64,000 nucleotides of DNA from Chondrus crispus (Eukaryota > Rhodophyta > Florideophyceae > Gigartinales > Gigartinaceae): positions 62,001 to 126,000 of the forward strand of contig NW_005179037.1 of NCBI RefSeq assembly GCF_000350225.1, in the 5' to 3' direction. Each line of letters opens with the position of its first letter. Within the stretch, counting starts at the first letter, position 1. The position numbers were made by a program, and so were the translations under genes. The notes under the pieces were generated by a model. That model did no database searches. It saw only the letters and a program-made list of their open reading frames with translations, and had not been told where the DNA came from. Shown here piece after piece: positions 20,208 through 28,639 of this stretch.

Positions 20208-22545
20208 TCACACATGAGATTTTTCAGTTTTGTGCAGGTTCATACTTCCAACGTAAGAAGAATAGCTGTCATCCGTTGGGCCTTTACTGTTCCAAAACTC
20301 ATCAAATGCATAAATCCATCGTTTGTGTGCCCCTCTTGTACAAATGAACTCGAGAGCTGATGAATATCCCAAATCAGTTGCGCAATTAAGAACTGCTTCG
20401 CTTTCGACAATTTCCACATATATGCAGGTGGCCATACCATGACGACAAGGTAGTCTCATTCGTTGATTGTACATACATTCACATTGTGTAATATCGTGAA
20501 AGGACTGTATCGTCTGCTGCAATATTTGAATTGTCGTAGTTGTAGTAGGACAATCCTCTGAGAAGTCGCCGTATGTGTACTTCAAAGTACATTTCAGTTT
20601 TGGTACCGTTCTGTGCTTTGAATCGTCATGGGAACTGACGTCGTCAGTTGAAAACTGTTCACACTTGACCACAGATAGTCTCACGGCTGCTTCTATTTCT
20701 TTAACCAATTCCTGACATGCGAAACGAGAGAGTACAAGATCTTCAATTTTAGATAGCAGCTTCTTCGATCCCGCAAAAATAGATGACTTCAATAGCGGTG
20801 ATATTCTGAAGCGTTGGTCTTTGGCTCCCTCTTCTCTTTGTTTCTGTCTTTTGAAACATTTCTTCAATTGAAATGAACAAGTCCGTTAGAGTATTGGTCC
20901 CTTTAAAACACTTCAGAAAGACTATTCCAACTCTCAGAGCGAGCTGTTGTGGAAGTTCCCATTGTAAAAGCAACAGCAAAAAATGCTATTGCCCATTGTC
21001 TTCGTTTTGCCCAAATATGTTTCATCATGTACGCCTTAGCTGTTGATTGTCCGGTCACACCGGGAAACCAATCTTCTATTAGCTGTTTCCACAATCTGTT
21101 CAAAATCGCTTCTGATGGAGCTTGACGACATATGCTTAAGGATTTCCGAAATAGTCTCCAGGCTGAAGCTCCAGTCTTTGCTGTGATATCGTTCTGAACT
21201 TTTTTCTTCACATTCTGGTCAAATAAGTGAAATGTGCGAGTAAATGAACCACTTCATGGCTGTAGGGAATTGATGCTATAGCAGCGAAAACAAACTCATC
21301 TCCGTCCGTCATAATCACACGGGGGAGACTGCATCCGAAGGCCTCATGCCAAGATACCGGAATCCTTTTGAATGTATCTGAATTTTCATGGAGATGTATA
21401 CTTAGTAGTACTGTCCTTGTTGATCCTTCGGAGTCAATCATAGTTACAGATGAAAGTTTGTAGGCATATTTCGTGAGATGGTGCGTAGAATCATGACTCT
21501 ACGCACCATCTCACGAAATAATACATTTTGTGCACAAAATGCGATATCTCCACAGCGTCGCACCATGTCAACAGGACTTTTGAAAGACCACATTACTGCT
21601 TGTAGAACACCTGTTTCATTATCAATTTGCAAATGAAGAAAATCCAGTTTCCCAGCTAGCTGCTTGTTGACGTTTCAAAAACCGAACGAGATCAGCAGCA
21701 TCCTTGTCGTTATCCATCATCTCTGCCACACTGTTCCGCAATGTTTCGTATGGGATAGTTACATCCGGATGCATTTCTTTCATAAAACGAGAAGCTTTTA
21801 GAAGAAATACTCTTCCACGTGCACTAATGCGAAATAGAAGTTCTAAGTTGGCTCTGGTAGCTGTGGTATTCCAGAACATCAGCACCGCGGCCCAAAAAAA
21901 GTTTTCCATCACTCAGAACGGAGGCGCTGTGCTCTTTGTGCTCTAATTTGACTGTTTTGAGCACACAAAATCTCTGATGTTCAATGGTTTCGTTAGTTCT
22001 TTCACCCAACATCCTGGTCAGCTGTGTCAGTTCGGTGCGTATCGCACTTGTTACTTCATTTTGAGGGCCAAAAAACGAGCTTATGAATAATGTTCGTACT
22101 ACGGCAGTACAACTAACTTTCTGTGAATGACGACTTCGGATTCCATTCTCCCTTCCCCTAGATGCATGGCCAGGGAGAGGACACTGCGCCAGAAGCCTAC
22201 CAGAGTCTTTGATCTTACAAGTCCATTTCGTTCCAATTCCCATGAAAGAGTTTGATAATTCACAAAGCTCAGGTACCATTTCGAACTTTGAAGAATTATA
22301 AAACCGGGCTGCAAAAGGCGGGTCTCTGATAGAGGAGGTACTTTTAGAATACAAGCGTAATTGTTTTTGCCCACAGTGATTGAGCCTCCGCATTTTGCCT
22401 TATCCAGCTTTTTAGCGAACACTTGTAGCTCTGAAAGTTCATAGTCTTGTACAGTACGGGATCTACGGGAGTCAAATTTCGTTCTCTGAAATGGCGGTGA
22501 GAGAGATCTTGGTGTGGCGATCGGTGCGTTCGAAGACTTCAGCAT
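20208..22545 (-). pseudogene. MULE-1 Mutator-like transposase
   Basis: Pieces in several frames from 22545 to 20208 align in order with the MULE-2 protein. The first catalytic Asp is in DSTHHLTKY (about 21500-21475), the second in PRVIMTDGDEF (about 21300), and the Glu in TTARSESWNSL (about 20925). A SWIM zinc finger follows: QCECMYNQRMRLPCRHGMAT (CxC...CxH) near 20450. It would bind the element ends and catalyse cut-and-paste transposition. An inverted duplication sits directly before DSTHHLTKY and shifts the frame, and further frame breaks occur near 21440, 21620, 21820-21910 and 20870-20900. Some breaks could be introns; most are likely decay. Confidence 0.75.
21467..21520. repeat. Inverted duplication, 23-bp arms, 8-nt spacer
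   Basis: 21467-21489 and 21498-21520 are exact reverse complements. On the minus strand one arm encodes STHHLTKY of the transposase; the other is the inverted copy placed just in front of the catalytic Asp codon. MULE-2 has no such duplication at the corresponding place. Confidence 0.9.
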
Positions 22546-23541
22546 CGCTTGGCCTCCGTCGTTCTAATTTGGAAGCACCAAGAGGTTCGACCGGGCCCCG
22601 CATTCTCCCAACGGGCGAGGGGAATCGGTCCCAAATGATTCGGAAGAGGAAGAAGACATCGAAGAGTAGATGTGACCTTTTCGTATGTCCATCCTTGGAC
22701 GGGATCGGTAGAGATTCGGAAGAGGACGAGAACATTGCAGAAAACAAACATAGACTTTTCGGTCACCTCCGAAAAGGATAGCCCGAGATTCGGAAGAGTA
22801 AGAGGAGAGTTGGGAGTACAGAATTGGTAGATGTTTGCCGGCCTGGAAGAGGAGCGACGGGTGGAGGGCCGTAGATCTGCAATTTTTCGGGATCGACGGT
22901 TGTAGGGGCGTAGATCTGCACTTTTTTGGGATGTGCAGGAAAAACTGAAATGTGTTCACAAATCATTAGATCTGGGCAATGTAGGACGCCTCAATTTTAA
23001 ATTATGATCAGCGTGGGTTTTTCGGTCCGCAAGAAATCAGGAAGAGAGGCTGGTATACGGGAAACGGCGGTCCGGGCTAGTTTAAGCACTATGCTGGACC
23101 GGGCTGCTGTAGCTGAACCCGGGGGGGGTACGGATACATGCACACGGTGTCGTTTAAGGCTAATATACACCCGTGGTATAGTATGCTACGGTGCACACAC
23201 AGGCTGCCGTCACGGGCATGTGTGTAGATAGCTACTGTATACACACACATCGCGACTCGAACCGGCGATATTCCATCGTAAAAGTATGTTTCTGACCGCT
23301 ACACCAGAATGCCTGCTATGTCCATCAATTTCCACGGGACTACCTAATTCTCGGACACGTGTACGACTGGCCCAGTGCTTTGCCTCCATTGACAGTGATT
23401 CCTAATGTCTAGTATAAATACAAATAATTCCGGTCCGTTTTGTCACTAACTTGACGGCGTCCTTGGGCGTGCATATCCGGAAGCGAGTATGGAATTGAGG
23501 GGGTCCATCCGTGCAGTGTGGGCTAGAAGGGTTGCCCGGTT
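22546..23541. other. Region right of MULE-1
   Basis: Holds three copies of GATTCGGAAGAG (about 22636, 22713 and 22785) and two of GTAGATCTGCA (about 22868 and 22908). These open frames on both strands that I consider spurious. From 23100 there are CACACGGTG and CACACACA words similar to LTR upstream regions, and a tRNA-like sequence at 23245-23312. No gene recognised. Confidence 0.4.
23245..23312 (-). tRNA. tRNA-like sequence (Lys-like, TTT), probably pseudogene
   Basis: On the minus strand an A-box-like TGGTGTAGCGG (23296-23306) is followed by a possible anticodon loop CTTTTAC (TTT, Lys) and a B-box-like GGTTCGAGTCG (23254-23264). T stem and acceptor stem pair poorly. Third tRNA-like sequence in the window with good internal promoter boxes and a poor cloverleaf. 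Confidence 0.25.
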
Positions 23542-23892
23542 TTGTCACCATTTGTTGTAATTCCTCGGTTGGTAAAGACAGCGCAGCGCACAGGCGACAA
23601 GCACTTCCCAGCCGGGGCCGCAATGGCTAGACGTCTGTTTTTTGTTTTTTTTATATCTTGTGACACACACAACTCGCGGCGCCCATCGCATCCCCCCCAC
23701 GCCAAGCCCCTCATTACCTTTCTCTCGTCCCGCTCACCGTTGGTCCCGCAGCCCTCGCCAAGCGCCGCATCCACGATCCGCTCGCGACCCCGCCGCCGCA
23801 GCCCAACTGCCACCAAGCCGCGCCAGCGAACCTTCCCACCGTCCGGACCTTTTCGCCGCCGCCGTCTGCGCCTACGCTGGGCATCTCGCTTG

Positions 23893-24213
23893 AGCACGCC
23901 AACGTCTCGCGCGATGTTGCGCACTTGCCAGCGACGTTGGTGGTGCCTGCGAAGGCACGCTGAGCGCTGTTCAAGCCTGCACACATTCTACGCGTCCGTC
24001 TTCGCCGCGCTGCTCAAGCCGAAGCCCATTTTACGCGTCCTCGCCGCGCCGTTCAAGCTGGCGCACATCCTTCGCGCCGTACGCGCGCCAGACGGCCCGG
24101 TGTCGCTCGACGACGCCGTTGTTCGGCTCTACCCGCCGCACTTCCTGCACGACCTGGCTGCGCGCGAGTCCGTCGTTCGCATCTATCACTTCTTTAACCG
24201 CTCTCGCCTTTAG
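23893..24213 (+). pseudogene. Hypothetical GC-rich coding fragment with 13-residue repeats
   Basis: The frame ending at 24213 has strongly GC-biased third positions, unlike the neighbouring MULEs, and ends DGPVSLDDAVVRLYPPHF then ARESVVRIYHFFNRSRL. Before that it contains two units of about 13 residues (LLKPKPILRVLAAP, FKLAHILRAVRAP) and a third in another frame (LFKPAHILRVRLRRA), so a frameshift is likely near 24000. It may be the tail of a host gene. I do not recognise the family. Confidence 0.25.
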
Positions 24214-24727
24214 AAGAAATGAACTGAAGTCGACACGCCGAACCCTGCGTCACCTACATGCACAAAGATCACTACATCTTCGGTCTGCACTGGGACCGAT
24301 ATTACTCCGTGCGCTGCTAGATTGTTTTGCAAGCTTTCGGTGCTGGGCCGCTAGAGAAATTACCCATCCTGTTTCCTGGCAGGTGTTGCATCCTCTATAC
24401 GCTGTCGCTGCGTTCGAGGAACATGCCGGTGGCGACGCAAAAGATCTACGCGAATGGCTTGTAGAAACGATAGCGGTCGCCGCTTTGGGCAGAGGTCGTT
24501 CACTTCTACGCCATTAACGATTGTGGAGATAGCTGCATGAACGGCGTATAGGCACACATAGACGCCGCAGTCGTCCCCATTAGGCTGTTGAGGGAGAAGA
24601 TTGGACGATCCATATGCACCGCCGCATATGGCTCTCCATTTTCCCACCATTTCGCGATCTTGTTTACAAGGGGAGTCACTGCAAGAAGCGTCGAGCCAGC
24701 TCACAACCTTTAGAGAGCCGGTGCTTG

Positions 24728-25349
24728 TAGAGCACTGTACCGCTACGTTGCATGACAGGACGCGTTGTACACGTGGTCATACCACACGTGTATCCGTGTC
24801 ATACCCCACGTATACCCGTGTCATACCCCACGTATACCCGTGTCATACTCCACGTGTACCCGTGTCATACTCCCCGTATACCCGTGTCATACTCCACGTG
24901 TACCCGTGTCATACTCCCCGTATACCACGTGTCACGGTTGTCATACCACTCTATTTAGTTGGTTATTATTATTACTTTGCCGACGGCGACTACTATATAG
25001 TCGACGTCCGCCCAAAAGTAAACCAGACACAAAGCCTTGGGTTCTTACCGATGTTTCTGGATTCTCGGTAGTGGCCTCGCGCCGGTCCTCGCCCTCTCTG
25101 TGCGACACCACGCCAGCCCATCCACTTCCCCGAATCTCCTCTTCCCTACGCGCGTTCGCTGTCGCTTCGCCCCGCTTACTGCTTGCTACGCTCCGTGTCT
25201 TGTTTCTCTGCTACCACTCTACCTACCCCGCCCGCGCGCCTGGACCCTGTTGCCGGTTATCACCGGGTGCTCTCCCGTATCCCACTCACCCCGCGTTACG
25301 AACACGCGTGCTCTGCCTGAGGCTGACACACGTGGCCTCAGTGCACGAC
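24728..25349 (+). mobile_element. MITE-2: 622-bp non-autonomous hAT-like element
   Basis: Starts TAGAGCACTGTACCGC and ends CCTCAGTGCACGAC, matching the ends of MITE-1. Flanks GGTGCTTG (24720-24727) and AGTGCTCA (25350-25357) are an 8-bp duplication with three transitions. The core from about 24965 (TTATTATTATTAC, then TATAGTCGACG, then CCACGCCAGCCCAT) matches MITE-1 read in reverse. The left half holds a 22-bp tandem array not present as such in MITE-1. Inserted in the Ulp1 domain of MULE-2 between the Asp and the Cys motifs. Confidence 0.8.
24775..24928 (+). repeat. 22-bp tandem array, 7 copies
   Basis: Unit TGTCATACYCCACGTRTACC plus CG, starting near 24775, 24797, 24819, 24841, 24863, 24885 and 24907. 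Each unit carries CACGTGTAC, CACGTATAC or CCCGTATAC. It lies near the left end of MITE-2. The period is not a multiple of three; translated forms are meaningless. Confidence 0.9.
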
Positions 25350-27242
25350 AGTGCTCACCCCTTGGCGATGTGGGCAAATCGGATCAATATGCAGCACTTC
25401 TCCTTCTTGAGCAAACACTAATACCACGGACCAGTGAAGACCGCCGTCGGGTCCACTGTGGTGGTTAGGAACGATAATCAGCCTTTTCTCATGCATTTTC
25501 ATTCCTCTTCCCCAAGCTTTTGTTCGCGGAAGGTCGTCTATAAGCGACGAAAGGTGTGTGTTCATGCACATAATCTTGTCTTTTGTGCCTGGCAGGCGAG
25601 AAAGAATGGCTGGAATGAAGGCATTGATCACATTATCAGTAACTCACTGTCCTTCCGAAATTGAGAATACGTCTCTCCAGTCCAAAGGCACGCCTCCGAC
25701 TGTTAGGACCACTTCTGTGTTCGTGGCTGCACGACCCGCAAGTCTGCAGTATCTGGCTTCAATCTTCTGAACTGCAGTCCATGTCAATTCCGGCAATTCC
25801 TCTCGCAGGGACCGAATAACCCTACGAACGCGTGCCCGTGGCGCCGCTCCTTCAATTGCCAGTTTGGAAGTTGTTACTCTGGAAACGTTGTGCGGGCTCG
25901 TTTCTGAATCCGTACCAGCTTCAGAAAAATGATGATATTCCTTTGAAACCTTCATGTTAACGCCATTATCGTCAATGGAGGTTCCATTCAAGGCGTCTGT
26001 ACCAGCATGTACCTTTTCTTCCTTTGCTACCGTTGCTGATCTCCTTTCTTGAGCTGCGCGAACGGCCCTATCCCTGAAAGACTTTTCTGCTAAGGTTTCC
26101 ATTTCAGTCGCGTGACGTGTCCGTGCATGTTGTCGGACGTTGAAGAAGACTGGTTGCAGTTTAATTTGGTGACAAAAAGGACAAGCAAACATGCTGCTTT
26201 TCGGTGGCCCCGTTATTGTCGAAATCATAACGGGGATATTGTCAGTGTCTGTGCGGCGGCGAACTGGTACTCGTGCTGCAGTTTCCTTCTTACTTTTTCT
26301 TGACGGACGGGCTTTGTGTGGGGCGACGTTGGCAGGGTTGTTGCGTCTTGCACTTCTACGAAGTTGCGGATTCCTCAAAGGCTGGAACGTATTCCTCGGA
26401 TTTTCATCGGTTTCAAGGACTACAGCACCATCTTGTGGCTCCAGAGCACCTTCTGGCTTTTGATCACGACCGAAACACTCACTCCTAAGGCTAGATATAT
26501 TCGCATCCGAATAGCTATTCTTAACGCCGAGTCTGCGTTTCTTTGAGAGATGATTTTGTCCCGTTTGTAGACCCTTTACGCGCTTTCGGTGAAATTGTCT
26601 GATGCTCACCGCACGCCACAATGGTACAGCGTCATTTCTGTCTCGGTCTTTTCGCTTTACTGCGTCGTCAGAGTTTCGTTTTTGAAAGGCTTTATCAACA
26701 TGCTCCCCGATTTCTTCACGCTGGATGACACGGAAGCGTTCCGCGTCACCAACGACGGGCAGCACTACGGGTTTATCTGGGTGTGCGGGGTCTGTCAAAG
26801 CTTCTTTTGCAGAACAATCAATGATGTTGTCGAGATGTGCCGCCATTGCAATTGATCCCGACCGCCCCGCGATATGAAACATCCCCGCTACAAGTTCCGA
26901 GAGCAACTTTCCGATTTTTCCGCAACACAGAACGCCCCCTTCTGATGAGGAGCATAAAGAAGCGAGCTCACGCCCCAGTGAAGCTATTGGTCCGTAAATT
27001 TGTCTGCGGGACTCGGCACTGTCGAGAAATGGAAAATCTTTGCGTTGATAATCGCAGGGGCCTCTAGAAGCATTTGTACACCATGAACGCATCTGTGCTT
27101 TCAAGCTGCTCGTGAACGATTCTTCACTGCTATCGGGAGAATTTACTCGCTCGGCGACAGAGGCTTCACATCCGGTTTGCGTCTGGCTACTCACCTCGAC
27201 TCTCCTTTTCGAACCGAAGTCGATGACGATGCCATCTTTTTT

Positions 27243-27859
27243 TTAAGAAGATGCGACTACCGGGTTTGAATCGGATTCCGGTAGGCTCCATCGCTCTCCG
27301 ATCAAATGCAAAGTGAGAAACTCCATGAAGTTGTACTCGTGCAAAACATCGAGTCCTGCGAGGAGGTCGGGGAGTCGACGATCACTGTGGGCTGGCGCCG
27401 CGATGCAGACCTCGAAAGCTGCAGCTAGAATATGGCGACACGGGAGCAAAAATCGAGGGGAGAACATGCAGGGACAGGCGTCATCTGGCATTCGAGAGCA
27501 AAGTACCCCGCGCCATGACAATGGAGAGTTGCCTGCAAACGCAACTGCTGCAGTCAAATTAACAACAGTCATAGATGTTCGTTCAGCCACCGCTTGTGGC
27601 AACACGTATTCCACACGAGCGAGGACGGGGTTGTCTCTGGAACCAATGTCCCCGGGATCACTTTCAATAATTTTCGCACTCATTCGAGAGGTTGCATTGA
27701 GCTCGCTAACAAGCATCTTTGCTGCAGCCGGTGACAAGCGATGGCGTCTCGCCTCTTGTTGAATAATGTGACTCATTCGTGGGCAAGTATCCAGTGCCGA
27801 AGGGAGCTCGTCGAGGCCTTCTATTGCGATGTTCTCCTTCTCACTTTGCGTTTGGATAA
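27243..27859 (-). pseudogene. MULE-2 transposase, C-terminal part with SWIM finger
   Basis: Continues the protein of 39946-41722 after removal of Gypsy-1 and one GATAA; the frame matches exactly. The SWIM zinc finger is ACPCMFSPRFLLPCRHILAA (CxC...CxH), with flanking SPLSWRGVLCSRMP and HEYNFMEFLTLH. It ends with TAA at 27243-27245. The SWIM finger is a usual C-terminal domain of MULE transposases and probably binds DNA or protein partners. Confidence 0.8.
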
Positions 27860-27917
27860 TGTAGTATAACCCTCCCTGGGGGCTTTTTAGTTAGATTGGA
27901 TCAACAACAGGATCCCT

Positions 27918-28140
27918 TACTGTAGAGCTCGACGCTCTACAGTACAACCACGCCTGTCCACGTGTACACCACGGGGACAACGGACACGCGCATACACGTG
28001 CACACGTGTACCACGCGCGAACGAAGCGCGCACGCACCACGGGTAATACGTGTACTGTCAGCCTCGACATAGCTGACAGTATTACAGTGCAGGCCGACCT
28101 GCACTACAGTAGCCCACTACAGTACCTCGGTACTGTAGTG
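27918..28140 (+). other. Four perfect hairpins in the Gypsy-1 LTR upstream region
   Basis: TACTGTAGAGC/GCTCTACAGTA (27918-27944, loop 5), ACTGTCAGC/GCTGACAGT (28054-28080, loop 9), AGTGCAGG/CCTGCACT (28086-28105, loop 4) and CACTACAGTACC/GGTACTGTAGTG (28115-28140, loop 2). Loops share CTCGA or CCGA. Gypsy-2 keeps the CTGTCAGC stem (44034-44055) and has a different one at 43940-43967. They precede the TATA-like box and could be protein-binding sites in DNA or structures in an antisense RNA. Confidence 0.8.
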
Positions 28141-28344
28141 TTATGATAGATTGTTTTGTATATTAAATATGGAGCGGACCGACGGCGGCGGAGGGGGGCA
28201 AAGACGGACTTGTCACCCACCGACCGTCAAGGTCCGACTTCCCGCTTATTCTAAGGTAGCGCTCGCTAACTACCTTAGAGCGGCACCGAGCGCGGGTTGA
28301 GGACGCGCGCGGTACGCCCACGAGCCGTCTCCGCCTCCGCCCGT

Positions 28345-28370
28345 CGGTACTGGATCGTTACCCAGTACCG
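28345..28370 (+). other. Covarying stem-loop in the Gypsy-1 5' LTR
   Basis: CGGTACTGG (28345-28353) pairs with CCAGTACCG (28362-28370), 8-nt loop. In Gypsy-2 the same stem reads CGACACTGG/CCAGTGTCG, with two base pairs replaced by compensatory changes. It lies after the TATA-like box, so it would be in the transcript. Confidence 0.75.
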
Positions 28371-28560
28371 CGCCGGGGCGTCGAGGCGTCGAACCGCTCG
28401 CGCGTACCGGCGTCCTTCCCGTTCCCGCTCTACCACGCTACCCGGGCCCGCTGCCCGGTGCCGTTAGCTGGTGTCCTGCTTCACCCCCGTCTTTCCGATC
28501 GGACGGGGTCTCGGTCGAACTGTGCATACACCCGTATCGCTGGGGGTGTTTATGCTACAG

Positions 28561-28573
28561 TGGTCTCCCGACC
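28561..28573 (+). promoter_or_regulatory. Primer-binding site of Gypsy-1
   Basis: TGGTCTCCCGACC one base after the LTR end, complementary to a tRNA 3' end (TGG pairs with CCA). Same sequence follows the LTRs of Gypsy-2 and Gypsy-3. The tRNA was not identified. Confidence 0.75.
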
Positions 28574-28639
28574 TAGAAGACCCTGGAGTCCGATCTCCGA
28601 GAAGACTTCCGCTTCCCTCCGCGAACCGATCGCGTCGAG

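Larger units (their letters stand above)
17171..22545 (-). mobile_element. MULE-1: Mutator-like element with transposase and ZnF-Ulp1 gene
   Basis: Two genes in the same orientation: a MULE transposase (22545-20208) and 30 nt further a gene with a C2H2 finger and Ulp1 protease domain (20178-17366). MULE-2 (24360-41722) has the same order, which supports a single mobile unit. Outer limits are approximate because no long terminal inverted repeat could be matched between 16700-17300 and 22550-23000. Interrupted by solo LTR B and decayed by frameshifts. Confidence 0.65.
24360..27194 (-). pseudogene. C2H2 zinc finger / Ulp1-like (C48) protease gene of MULE-2
   Basis: One frame from 27194 to about 25358 with a single TGA at 25644-25646 in SEGQ-TGA-VTDNVI; MULE-1 has DSWVSDDVI here, so Trp became a stop. 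Features in order: acidic N-terminus, basic region (KKRRLGVKN), C2H2 finger CPFCHQIKLQ...QHARTRH (about 26170-26100), a conserved block PELTWTAVQKIEARYC, then Ulp1: catalytic His in GLHWSVVLVF and Asp in LHIDPI. After MITE-2 the C-terminus (24719-24360) supplies QQPNGDDCGVYVC with the Gln and Cys of the active site. Removing MITE-2 and one duplication keeps the frame. The first codon is uncertain because no ATG opens the frame, and GTGAGT at its start could be a splice donor. Spacing to the transposase stop is 48 nt, in the same frame. Confidence 0.75.
27860..28559 (+). repeat. Gypsy-1 5' LTR, 700 bp
   Basis: TGTAGTATAAC...TTATGCTACA. It contains four perfect hairpins (27918-28140), CACGTGTAC motifs, a TATA-like TATTAAATATGG near 28160, a conserved stem at 28345-28370 and a terminal hairpin GCATACACCC/GGGTGTTTATGC that includes its 3' end. 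Confidence 0.95.

Noticed and set aside
22472..22959. Overlapping Ser/Arg-rich frames near 22.5-23.0 kb
   Set aside because: Arise from repeated GATTCGGAAGAG and similar words; mutually overlapping on both strands without a domain.
22546..23000. Possible terminal inverted repeat of MULE-1 matching 16.7-17.3 kb
   Set aside because: No long inverted match could be found by eye between the two regions.
24775..24928. 22-bp array as a CRISPR or as a coding repeat (VSYPTYTRV-type peptide)
   Set aside because: No spacers, direct head-to-tail units; the peptide exists in several frames only because of the tandem structure.
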